A DNA stretch of 64,000 nucleotides from SAR202 cluster bacterium bin90 (GTDB taxonomy: Bacteria; Chloroflexota; Dehalococcoidia; Lucifugimonadales; JADFKI01), in contig MPND01000004.1 of the NCBI GenBank assembly GCA_002238855.1, positions 53,623 through 117,622 on the forward strand, read 5' to 3'. The translations under genes were made by a program, and so were the position numbers. Of this stretch, positions 43,586 to 52,132 are shown one piece after another (the stretch's first letter is position 1; each line of letters opens with the position of its first letter). Under the pieces are notes generated by a model, which did not search any database, was not told the origin of the DNA, and worked only from the letters and a program-made list of their open reading frames with translations.

Positions 43586-44191
43586 ATGTCCCTGGAAACG
43601 GGAGTCATTGAATTGCTGGGGTATGCGGAGCGGGCAGACTCGCTGGTGAGCGCCGCTCTCGAGGTCGGCGTTCGGGCTACCGGACTCCCGCAGGAGGCGT
43701 TCTTTGAGGGAATGGAGGAGGCAAATGTCGTCCTCGATATGTCCAGGACCGCAGCTCGACTGATTATTCTGGTCACGGTGCTGGCTGCCGTTGGGTACTG
43801 GCTGTACGCGATGTTCGTGCTGATGTCGTCCGGCGGAGATACCAAGGGTGTGGAGCGAAGCAGGGAGATCATCTGGAGCGTGGTCAAGGGATTGATGTTG
43901 GGAGTGTGCTCCTACCTGATTATCAACGGTGCAGTGACGTTATACATCAACTCAGCGGATATAGGAAACGTGGTGAGATTCTGGGAAGAGAGCGAGTTCG
44001 AGGGCGAGTTCAATCTGAATGAGTTGCTCACGAGCGAGGTCGCAGTTGAAGGAGAGGTCCTGATGCTCGGTGGTGGCGGAAGGCCCATATCGTGCCAGGA
44101 GGATCTTGACGATGTGGCGGAGGATGCGGGCTGGGCGTGGAACACCGACCTTGGCGGAACGGGGGTGCGTGGTTGCGTAAGGACGAACTGA
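43586..44191 (+). CDS. Pilin-like two-TM protein 2 (T4SS_pilin type)
   Basis: Protein of 201 residues starting at ATG 43586. The core TAARLIILVTVLAAVGYWLYAMFVLMSSGGDTKGVERSREIIWSVVKGLMLGVCSYLII has two TM helices separated by a GGD-xx-xVxRxREII loop, a close match to the pattern of the T4SS_pilin family of monoderm conjugation systems. A C-terminal domain with two Cys (SCQEDLDD and GCVRTN) could form a disulfide outside. This is the best pilin candidate. Confidence 0.6.
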   Translation: MSLETGVIELLGYAERADSLVSAALEVGVRATGLPQEAFFEGMEEANVVLDMSRTAARLIILVTVLAAVGYWLYAMFVLMSSGGDTKGVERSREIIWSVVKGLMLGVCSYLIINGAVTLYINSADIGNVVRFWEESEFEGEFNLNELLTSEVAVEGEVLMLGGGGRPISCQEDLDDVAEDAGWAWNTDLGGTGVRGCVRTN

Positions 44192-44219
44192 GGCAGACAG
44201 GCCCGGAGGGATGTCTCGG

Positions 44220-44621
44220 ATGACGAATGAAGAAGACAGATTGGTCGGTGACACGCTCGATAAGCTGGCGGCCCTTCTGGGGGTGTCGCGGAAGCAGGCG
44301 CTTGCGGCTGCTCTCACGATCCTCGCGGTGGTCGTCCTGAGCTTCTACCTGGCAGTGACGTCTGGCGTGAGTCTCTACAGACAGTATGCGACAGGTGGCG
44401 CGCAGCCTACGCCGCAAGCTGGCGGTGAGCGGGCTCTTCTGGAACGCGCGGAGCTGCCTACTCTTCTGGAGGTGGGAGAGTTCCTGCCCGATGCGGCGGT
44501 GACGGGTGAGGGCACATCCCTGCGTTGCGGCCCGGTCCTGTCCGGAGAGGCCGGTCTGCGACGCGGATGGGTGTGGGACGATCGTGAACCTGGCTGCAGG
44601 CGCGTGCGTCAGCTGCAGTGA
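44220..44621 (+). CDS. Single-pass membrane protein of the T4SS locus
   Basis: Protein of 133 residues starting at ATG 44220 (GGAGGG nine bases upstream). One TM helix (about 32-54, LAAALTILAVVVLSFYLAVTSG), a Pro/Gly linker, then a small extracytoplasmic domain with two Cys (LRCGPVL and PGCRRV). N-in, C-out topology is like VirB8 in outline, but the fold is too short to claim that. The stop overlaps the next start by four bases. Confidence 0.5.
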   Translation: MTNEEDRLVGDTLDKLAALLGVSRKQALAAALTILAVVVLSFYLAVTSGVSLYRQYATGGAQPTPQAGGERALLERAELPTLLEVGEFLPDAAVTGEGTSLRCGPVLSGEAGLRRGWVWDDREPGCRRVRQLQ

Positions 44622-45019
44622 GTGATATTACGAGGGACGGAATGAATGGAGAATCTGGATATCAGATGTTACGAAGATGGCTGATGGAGCGAGTCGAGCG
44701 CACGAGTGCGCGGCGCGGCGCGGAAGAACTGGAACTCAATATGCCTGCGCTGATTGCGGAACTGTACTCGCATGGTGAGATACGGCCGGAAGTGCTTGAG
44801 GCAACGAACAAGTGGTTTCGAGATAACGATATCTGCCTGTCCGCTATCAGCGCAGAGTCCGGGTGGGGCACCGAGCGGAAGCGTTGGCGGCTGATCGAGG
44901 AGCTCTGCGCCGAGGGCGTGAATCTGCGCATGGTATCGGGCACGGGAGGGCCGAAGGCGGAGCTTGTCGACGAGCTTGGCGCTGACGAGGTCGCGACTCT
45001 GCCAGGGTCTTTTGCATGA
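44618..45019 (+). CDS. Hypothetical soluble protein of the element
   Basis: Protein of 133 residues from GTG 44618, coupled by a GTGA overlap. Mostly helical and charged, with no TM segment (MLRRWLMERVERTSARRGAEELELNMPALIAEL). The latter half (WGTERKRWRLIEELCAEGVNLRMVSG) could be a helix-turn-helix-like unit. No family recognised. Confidence 0.5.
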   Translation: MSDITRDGMNGESGYQMLRRWLMERVERTSARRGAEELELNMPALIAELYSHGEIRPEVLEATNKWFRDNDICLSAISAESGWGTERKRWRLIEELCAEGVNLRMVSGTGGPKAELVDELGADEVATLPGSFA

Positions 45020-45101
45020 CGCAAGTCATTGGGAATAACGGCATCGATTCCTGTCGTGATGCGTTCAGTGCAGGAAATTACCGATCAAAAGGACTGACTC
45101 G

Positions 45102-46442
45102 ATGCATGTACATGTATTTGACGGAAGGAAGTTAATTGGTCTGTGGGCGGCGGCGGTATTGGCGGGGCTGTTGATGGTGGTGACTGCCGGCTGTGGTTGG
45201 CAGGATGACTTTACGGAGCCGGTGGCTTTGGAGACTGTTGCCCCTTCGAAGACAGCGGGGCCGCCTTCGCCGCCGGTCGCGGCCGTTGAGCTGGTACAGG
45301 CAACGGCGACGCCGTACTCGCAGAGCGTGCCTTCGCCGGTCGTGGTGACGGCTACACCCGCCGTGGAGTTGGCGGAGCCTGTATCGGCTCAGGATATTGA
45401 CTGTGGAGATTTTGGGGATTGGATCGAGGCACAGGAGTTCTTTCTTTGGAACGGGGGTCCTGGAGAGGACCCCAACATGCTGGATACGGACATGGATGGA
45501 ATCGCCTGTAACGCGGAGACCGACCGTGGCTACGAGTTCAGGGTGTTTGCGAGCAGCGATATACCTCCCCCGACACCGGTGATGTCGGAGGTCGCGGCGA
45601 CGGCGACTGTGGGGAGCCCACAGGGAGCGCAGCCGACCGCTGTTCCTGTTGCAACGTCTGCCGTTCAGCAGCCCCCGACACAATCCCCTACCGCGACGCC
45701 CGTGACGGCTGGTGATTGGCCGACTCCCGAGGAGGTCGGTGCGATCGAATTGGGCAAATTCAAGGAGAGGGGTTATTTCTACAAGTTTGTCAGCAACGGA
45801 AGGACCATCCATGTCTATGAATCGCCGAAGCGTGCTCGTGAAGTCACATGCGGACCGGAGATCGGTACCGCATTCGACAGCAGCAATCCTACGTGGAGCG
45901 ACAGCAGCCACTGGATTTATGTCTGGAGCGTGAAAGTGGGATGGGGTTCGGGTAGTTGCCTCGGGATAAGCAAGTATGAAGACTGGGCGAACAAGCCGTT
46001 GCCTGCGCCGCCCCTTGAACGAAGGGATTGGGATGATCTCTTCGTGAAATGGGGAGAGCCCTTGAAATTCGCTTTGGACGACACCGTATGGGACTTCAGC
46101 CTCGCCGATTGGAGAGACGCTCACTATGTGGTTCACGATCGCATCGTTCTGGAGGATGGCTGGGTGAGCAAGTGCGATGAGACAACGTTGCCGTGGGCTG
46201 CGTGGGGAAGGGAGCGCGGCTTCTACACCATATCCATCGAGGACGAAGAGGCGATGAAGCGGCAAGAGTGGACGGATGAGCAGGTTGCGAGGAAGGAGGA
46301 AGGTAGAGCGCGTGGACTGTACTTCATTTACAAGGGACTGGGTGCTGAATTTGGAGATGGAAATTACTGCTGGCACGTGCCCAATCATGAGGAGATACCA
46401 CCGCACCGGCCGTGCCTTGAGTGCCAATGGAGGGACTGGTAA
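45102..46442 (+). CDS. Excalibur-domain lipoprotein
   Basis: Protein of 446 residues with a lipoprotein signal (VVTAGC, Cys31). A Thr/Pro/Ala-rich linker leads to an Excalibur calcium-binding domain at about 98-138 (DCGDFGDWIEAQEFFL, then DPNMLDTDMDGIACN), with its DxDxDG loop and two Cys. A second low-complexity linker (140-205) is followed by a Trp-rich extracellular region without known fold (about 210-446). Excalibur domains occur in surface proteins of monoderm bacteria. A role in cell-cell contact or wall binding during transfer is inferred. Confidence 0.65.
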   Translation: MHVHVFDGRKLIGLWAAAVLAGLLMVVTAGCGWQDDFTEPVALETVAPSKTAGPPSPPVAAVELVQATATPYSQSVPSPVVVTATPAVELAEPVSAQDIDCGDFGDWIEAQEFFLWNGGPGEDPNMLDTDMDGIACNAETDRGYEFRVFASSDIPPPTPVMSEVAATATVGSPQGAQPTAVPVATSAVQQPPTQSPTATPVTAGDWPTPEEVGAIELGKFKERGYFYKFVSNGRTIHVYESPKRAREVTCGPEIGTAFDSSNPTWSDSSHWIYVWSVKVGWGSGSCLGISKYEDWANKPLPAPPLERRDWDDLFVKWGEPLKFALDDTVWDFSLADWRDAHYVVHDRIVLEDGWVSKCDETTLPWAAWGRERGFYTISIEDEEAMKRQEWTDEQVARKEEGRARGLYFIYKGLGAEFGDGNYCWHVPNHEEIPPHRPCLECQWRDW

Positions 46443-46463
46443 GGAAGGAGGAACTGAGTCTAT

Positions 46464-48695
46464 ATGACGACGGAGCGCAGTGACGGCGGAGGCTGGCGCA
46501 CGCATGAGGTGCCGACGTTCACGCAGGCAGAGGATACCTGGCTCTTCGGGCTGACGGCGAAGCAGCTGCTCGGCGTGGTGATAGCCGTGGTGCTCGGCTG
46601 GGTCGTCTTTCAATTCGTACCCCTTTGGTTCCTTCCATTTCTTGTAAGGCTCGGTGTAGGCGCGGTCGTCGGGGTGCTCGTGGCCTGTTTCGTCGCGATC
46701 AGGCCCGGCGGTCGCTCGATGTTCGGGATAGTCAGCGAGTACTTCGGCTTTCGCTTCGGATCTCGCTACCACGTGAGCGAGGTCAGGGACCTCATAAGAA
46801 GGCGTCCTATGGAACGGTCCCAGCGTAGGAGCAGACGGCGAGGCAGGCGCCTGCAGATGACTGTGCCGCTCTCAGGGCGGAAGATTTCGCTGGAGGTTAG
46901 GCTGCCGTTCGGACCGATCGGAGGCGGAAGCTCTGCTGCCGTGATCCTGCTGATTGTCCTTGCCGGATCTGCAATGGTGGGGTGCGGTTCGGACCGGGCG
47001 GAAGCACAGGTGGCGGACGACTACAGGGGACGGCGAGTTTACCTGCAATCCGTCGTGGTGAAGCTGAGTGGATCGAGGAACGATGGCGCGGGGGCGGCGA
47101 CGATCAGGCTAAAGGCGGCTGCGCCGCTAAAGGAAGCGGGTCCCCGGGTCAACGAGACGCTTCAGTCGGTGATTGAGCTCGAATCTCACAGGACGCGAGT
47201 TCAGCCCGGTTGGACGTTCGTCGGGTCTGTCGGGCCAATCGCTCCATTGCAGGCACTGGAAACCGAAGAAGAGTTCGTCTTCGAGAACGTTTACATCGGA
47301 GACCGTGGCGGCATAAGGCCCTACTGTGACATCGCTACACGGGAGGGCTACTACATCAACAGGCAGTCTCCGCCTCGGATAAGTTACCGAGTCCACTCCG
47401 AGCACTGCCGCATTCGCGCGCAGGGCACCACCTCGGTTCCTATTGAAGGACTGTTGGCGAGAGACGCGATATCAAAACCTGTGCTCTCTGTTAACTGGCA
47501 GGATCGCAAGCGCAACCAGGGAGCACTATCGATCGGAGAGGGGATGTTGCCCTACCCGAAGGTTAGGGTGATTTCGGTCACTCCTGTGGAAGACATGAAT
47601 GATGGTGATGCCTTGTTACTGGACAGGTTCGAGATCTGCAACGGCAACGATGTCGAAATTATGAGCCTCGGCATTCAGAGCGAGCGCCCCGACGACCCTG
47701 GGTCTGATGACTACTTCGATGGCGCTTCGGGGCAGAGGATCGTCGGTGAGGTTAGGACGTGTCCGCTTGTGGCTCCGGAGAACGTGCGGGTGATACTCGA
47801 GGAGATGGCGGTGTTCGCGCAGGGGGATGCGGACTTCGAGATAAGGGTAAGACCCGTAGTGAGCACAATTCAGCCGCAGGATATCGTGAACAGAGCGACG
47901 CTCTTCGTTCTAGACAGCAACGGTGTCGCAGGGCCTGAATTTCGGGTTCTCAGGCCGGAAGACGACGGATTCGATCCTCTGAAGCCGAACATCGTGAAGT
48001 TCAACGTCGCGCCACCCACTCTCGAGGACAAGATCAACAGCACAGACCCGGACAGCTCAATCATACAGCTGCGGCTCGACCTCGAGCATCGGGTGACGGT
48101 GAAGAGACCGGTATACCAGCCGGTGGATCACTACAATCAGCGCCTGGAGCGACATATCAGCAGCTGTTCGTGCTCCTGCAGCAGGAGTGGAGGCTGCCCG
48201 GGCGGTTGCAGTTGCAGCAAGAATTCCAGCCGGTCATATGCGGATTATGAATACTGGCCTGAGCACTGGCGGGTGGAGAAGGACGCGCGGCAGTATCTTC
48301 ACGAATCCGAGGACTCCAACGTCGTGCTGGTATTCGAGCAGAGCTTTCTGTTCGAGAAATTGCTCGTGACGTTCGACCGGCCTTATGAGGAGCTGGTGTA
48401 CGTCGACCCGACGCCGGAACCGGGCGAAGTGCGCGAACCTGACTACTACGAGGAGGGACGCGTTATCGGGTTGTGGGATGGCGAACCGTTACATTGTGGG
48501 CCCGACATTGCCCAGGACGACGAGGGGCGCTGGACCGGGTGGACGTGGGTGGAGCCGGGCACGAACAGCAAGGGAGAGGCTTTCGGTGGCTGCAGGCGCG
48601 CCTTCGCGTGCAAGCTCAAGATTCCTGAGCAGGAGGAACCGTTCGGACCGGACGGCACGCCCACGGAGGAAGACTATGAGTGCGTCAACAATTAG
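46464..48695 (+). CDS. PrgI/VirB3-like membrane protein fused to a large Cys-rich region
   Basis: Protein of 743 residues. The first 100 residues have the PrgI/VirB3 layout (HEVPTFTQAEDTWLFGLTAKQLLGVVI, two TM helices, VSEYFGFRFG). A basic loop (113-130) leads to a third hydrophobic helix ending in a lipobox-like SAMVGC (Cys174). The rest is extracytoplasmic, beta-rich, with a Cys cluster at about 566-585 (SSCSCSCSRSGGCPGGCSCS). VirB3/PrgI normally has about 100 residues and partners VirB4, encoded two genes downstream. The last 20 bases overlap the next gene. Confidence 0.6.
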   Translation: MTTERSDGGGWRTHEVPTFTQAEDTWLFGLTAKQLLGVVIAVVLGWVVFQFVPLWFLPFLVRLGVGAVVGVLVACFVAIRPGGRSMFGIVSEYFGFRFGSRYHVSEVRDLIRRRPMERSQRRSRRRGRRLQMTVPLSGRKISLEVRLPFGPIGGGSSAAVILLIVLAGSAMVGCGSDRAEAQVADDYRGRRVYLQSVVVKLSGSRNDGAGAATIRLKAAAPLKEAGPRVNETLQSVIELESHRTRVQPGWTFVGSVGPIAPLQALETEEEFVFENVYIGDRGGIRPYCDIATREGYYINRQSPPRISYRVHSEHCRIRAQGTTSVPIEGLLARDAISKPVLSVNWQDRKRNQGALSIGEGMLPYPKVRVISVTPVEDMNDGDALLLDRFEICNGNDVEIMSLGIQSERPDDPGSDDYFDGASGQRIVGEVRTCPLVAPENVRVILEEMAVFAQGDADFEIRVRPVVSTIQPQDIVNRATLFVLDSNGVAGPEFRVLRPEDDGFDPLKPNIVKFNVAPPTLEDKINSTDPDSSIIQLRLDLEHRVTVKRPVYQPVDHYNQRLERHISSCSCSCSRSGGCPGGCSCSKNSSRSYADYEYWPEHWRVEKDARQYLHESEDSNVVLVFEQSFLFEKLLVTFDRPYEELVYVDPTPEPGEVREPDYYEEGRVIGLWDGEPLHCGPDIAQDDEGRWTGWTWVEPGTNSKGEAFGGCRRAFACKLKIPEQEEPFGPDGTPTEEDYECVNN

Positions 48696-49254
48696 TCGGT
48701 CGCGGCTGGCCGTTGCTATGGTGGCCGCGCTGCTAGCGGTTGTGACGGGGCTGGCAAGTCCTGAAGAGGCGTACGCACAGGAGCCGGAGGGAGTCGATGG
48801 GCCGTGGTTGAACATATTCCAGCTGTTCTGGTTTACGGAGCCAGACTACGCGAACGATGGCACTGACCAGGAGTACAACGTGTACTACGGGCAGAGGTTT
48901 GAGTACGGCAAGGACAGGCGGCCCAAGTGCTGGTATCACCATGAAGACGGGCCGGATGCTGACAAGGTGAACTCGCTGTACCTGATGATGTCGTGCCGCG
49001 TGGGGATCGTTGTGGGACTGGTGACGTGGGCTGCGGTTGGTGTGGCTCTGATGACGATGGCTTGGAGCGGGCTGATGCACGTGGTGGACTCGGGCGCGGG
49101 AGGTGAACGCGCCGGGGTGCTGCGGAACATGATAACGAGTCCGCTGGTTGGCCTGCTGCTGGTGTTCATGGCATACGTGATCGCGACTCTGATTTATGTC
49201 GTGATGCGCTACAACTTCGAGAGATACCTGAATCCGGATGTGTGGAATACATAA
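48676..49254 (+). CDS. Pilin-like two-TM protein 3, with signal peptide
   Basis: Protein of 192 residues from ATG 48676, inside the previous gene's end. A signal peptide (LAVAMVAALLAVVTGLASPEEAYA-Q) precedes a short aromatic extracellular segment. Two TM helices (about 115-135 and 158-180) flank SGAGGERAGVLRNMITSP, again the T4SS pilin topology. It lies directly upstream of the VirB4 gene with a 150-base gap. Confidence 0.5.
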   Translation: MSASTISRSRLAVAMVAALLAVVTGLASPEEAYAQEPEGVDGPWLNIFQLFWFTEPDYANDGTDQEYNVYYGQRFEYGKDRRPKCWYHHEDGPDADKVNSLYLMMSCRVGIVVGLVTWAAVGVALMTMAWSGLMHVVDSGAGGERAGVLRNMITSPLVGLLLVFMAYVIATLIYVVMRYNFERYLNPDVWNT

Positions 49255-49404
49255 GCCTATGGTTTTGAGTTGTGCCATGACGCACGGGACGGATAGGAGC
49301 GAAGGTGGGTGCAGGCTAGGTAGATGGCTGTGCAGACGAGCATCGGGAGATGGTGAGGATATGGTGTCTTCACTCGGGCAGCATTAAACAAGGGAGTGTT
49401 GGAG

Positions 49405-51855
49405 ATGGCAGTTGCCACTGAAGAACGAGTAGAGCGGGAAGGATACGAGGTACGTGGCGAGTTGGAAGGGACTTCGCAAGGGGGGCAGAACGGTGTGGTC
49501 AAAAGAGGGGCGCGAGTGTTCACGAGAGTGGGGGGAAGAGTCGCAGGAGTGACGGCGGGAGCAGCTGGCCGTCTGCTGCGCCTGAGAGGCTCGGAAGATG
49601 ATGACGGGGTGATACCGGCGCACATAGATCCGGACTTGGAAGAGCGGGAACGCCAGGCCGAAATGGAGCGCGAATGGCCTTCGGACAACCTCGATGAAGT
49701 GCCTGATGTCCTGGGGTACCTGGGGTACAGCCACATTGAGAACGGCAATCGCATCGTGAGGGCTGACAGGCGCAAGATGGTGGTATTTCAGGTGAAAGGG
49801 CAGGAGAACGACGAAGCCAGCGTCAGGAGTTTCGCCGGCGCTCTAAATTCGCTCCAGGGGCAAGTTCAGTTTCTGATAAGGCAGCATCCGCCGCGCCTGA
49901 ACGAGTTCCGATTGAAAATGCGGGAGCAACGACAGGCCGCCGAGGGCGAGAAGCCCTTGAGTGGGAGGCTTCGAATGGCTGCGGAGTCGCTTGACGTTCT
50001 TCTTGGGGACATGGAGAGCCGTGAGGGGCTGATGGACAGGCGCTTCTACATCATCTGTGACGCGGAACGCATGGACGAGGTGATGGCGGCGGTCAGTCGA
50101 GTGCAGCTTACCGCAGGTGTTCTGGCTGACCGAGCGCTCGACATATTGCTTCTGAGTTGTGCATTCGGGCAGTCTCCCGCCGATCTTCCGGAACAGGAGA
50201 GCATCCGATACAGAACCGAGGTTTCTCACGTCCGGAGCGACAATGGCGACTACCGGAAGACGATCTGGCTGAAGGTCTTCCCGCGCCAGATAAGTCTCGG
50301 CTTTCTGGAGTCGATCCTGACACAGGGAATACCGATGGACGTGTCGGTGCAAGTGTCGCAGGTTCCTTCGGCGCAGGCGTTGTCAAACCTTCAGAGCCAG
50401 CTCACGAAGATGCAGGCATCGGCGACGATCCAATTGAAGCGTAAAGGCATAGTCGATGAGAAGGAAAAAATAGCTATAGAGGACATCGTTCGGCTGCGCA
50501 GTCAGGTGATGCGTGGTGTTGAGCGGATGTTCAACGTTTGCCTCGCGGTTACGGTCCACGCTCCATCGGAGCGGAAGCTCGAAGAGTACCTTACGGTGCT
50601 GCGTTCGGTATTCACGTCGGTGATGGCGCAGCTGGAGGAACTGCCCCGTGTGCAGGCGAAGGCGCTGCGGTTGACGATGCCGCTCTGCGAAAACTCACTC
50701 CGCAAGTGGACAGTAGTGGATACGAGCAGCGTCGCTCTGCTCTACCCTTTCGGCCCTCCCGACATGGACGCCCGGGATGGCACACTCATCGGATTGGACA
50801 CGAACGCTCGAAGCCTCGTCACGTTCGACAAGTTCAACTCGCCGGTGGCACAGAACCTGAATACGGCGATTCTCGCGACCAGCGGGGCCGGCAAGAGCTA
50901 CAGCGCGAAACTTGGCATCCTGCGACAGCTGACGAGGGGCGTTCGGGCTTACATCGTTGACCCTGAGGGTGAGTACGTTGATACGGCGATCGCTGCCGGT
51001 GGTCGCGTTCTTACTCCCGGCGTGCCCGGGCAGGGCATGAACCCATTCGTTGTTGCCGAGACGGGTGCGGAGCTAATGGAGCGAATCCAGAACCTGATCA
51101 ACCTGGTGCAGGTGATGATAGGACAGAATCTGGACCCCACGCTGAGGGCAAGCCTGGACAACGCCATGACGACCTACTACGAGAGGGTGGCGGCCGAAGG
51201 TGAGGAAGGCAACTGGTCGGGGCTGTACGGGCACCTTGAGAAGACGGAGCCCGCTCTTGCCGCTATGGTGCGGCCATTCTACTCGGGCAGTATGCGCTAC
51301 CTGCTTTCGGACGAAGGCACGGACCTTCTGACGGATGAGCCGCCAATCACGGTCTTCAACCTGCGACTGATCAAGCCGGAGATGAGTGCGGCAGCGGCGA
51401 TGGTATGCGCAGAGGTGGTTTGGACGATGGCTGCGCGTGACCCCAGGCCTCGGGAGCTGATCGTCGACGAGGTGTGGAGGATCATCCAGGTGCCAGAGGG
51501 CGCCGAGTTCATGATGAACACCGCAAAGAGAGCACGGAAGCACGTCCTGGGACTGACGAGCATAACTCAGGACGTAAACGACCTGTTGGCTGTGAACACT
51601 AGCGAGGGAGTCAGGGGCAACAGCGGGCGCGCGGTCATTCAGAATGCCAGCTACAAACTGTTGCTGCGACAGGACCCGGCGGTGGTGGGAACGATCGCTG
51701 ACACCTTCCAGTTACCACGCGAGTTGGCCGAGCAGCTGCCATCATATCCGACCGGACAGGGATTGCTCCTGACGCCGATGGGGCGCTTCCCCGTTGAGAT
51801 GGAATCAGCACCAATGGAGCACGAGATCATCGAGTGGGAGGCGGGTTCTCATTGA
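49405..51855 (+). CDS. virB4: VirB4-family conjugation ATPase
   Basis: Cytoplasmic ATPase of 816 residues that energises pilus assembly and transfer. After a variable N-terminus, the CagE/TrbE/VirB4 N-domain runs from about 100 to 430. The ATPase domain has Walker A ATSGAGKS (Lys about 497), YIVDPEGEYVD, Walker B ELIVDEVWRII (Asp about 688) and the late SITQDVNDLL and NASYKLLLRQ motifs of VirB4. No TM helix is evident. The start is ATG 49405. It is the most securely identified gene of the transfer module. Confidence 0.88.
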   Translation: MAVATEERVEREGYEVRGELEGTSQGGQNGVVKRGARVFTRVGGRVAGVTAGAAGRLLRLRGSEDDDGVIPAHIDPDLEERERQAEMEREWPSDNLDEVPDVLGYLGYSHIENGNRIVRADRRKMVVFQVKGQENDEASVRSFAGALNSLQGQVQFLIRQHPPRLNEFRLKMREQRQAAEGEKPLSGRLRMAAESLDVLLGDMESREGLMDRRFYIICDAERMDEVMAAVSRVQLTAGVLADRALDILLLSCAFGQSPADLPEQESIRYRTEVSHVRSDNGDYRKTIWLKVFPRQISLGFLESILTQGIPMDVSVQVSQVPSAQALSNLQSQLTKMQASATIQLKRKGIVDEKEKIAIEDIVRLRSQVMRGVERMFNVCLAVTVHAPSERKLEEYLTVLRSVFTSVMAQLEELPRVQAKALRLTMPLCENSLRKWTVVDTSSVALLYPFGPPDMDARDGTLIGLDTNARSLVTFDKFNSPVAQNLNTAILATSGAGKSYSAKLGILRQLTRGVRAYIVDPEGEYVDTAIAAGGRVLTPGVPGQGMNPFVVAETGAELMERIQNLINLVQVMIGQNLDPTLRASLDNAMTTYYERVAAEGEEGNWSGLYGHLEKTEPALAAMVRPFYSGSMRYLLSDEGTDLLTDEPPITVFNLRLIKPEMSAAAAMVCAEVVWTMAARDPRPRELIVDEVWRIIQVPEGAEFMMNTAKRARKHVLGLTSITQDVNDLLAVNTSEGVRGNSGRAVIQNASYKLLLRQDPAVVGTIADTFQLPRELAEQLPSYPTGQGLLLTPMGRFPVEMESAPMEHEIIEWEAGSH

Positions 51856-51884
51856 TTGTCAATTGAACGCGAGAGGTCAGGACT

Positions 51885-52070
51885 ATGGCGAACGAACATG
51901 GTGATGCAAGCAGCGGCAAGGTGCGGCATAGAAAGTGCGTTCATCTTCGGGACCCGGATGAATGCGCTGACTGCGCCAGACTGCGGAGCATCAGGTTTTA
52001 CAAGGCGGTGATGTGGATATCCGCGCTGTGTGGAGTGGCGCTTACGGTGACGCTGATAGCCACCTGGTAG
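51885..52070 (+). CDS. Small Cys-containing single-TM protein
   Basis: Protein of 61 residues. The N-terminal half has four polar residues around CVHLRDPDECADC, a possible Zn site with His/Cys ligands, and the C-terminal half is one TM helix (about 41-60). It lies between the VirB4 and coupling-protein genes. No family known. Confidence 0.45.
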   Translation: MANEHGDASSGKVRHRKCVHLRDPDECADCARLRSIRFYKAVMWISALCGVALTVTLIATW

Positions 52071-52132
52071 CAGACGGAGATAAGGCCGCAGAACGAACGG
52101 TAAGAGAGACAGACAACGGAAGGAGAATGATC

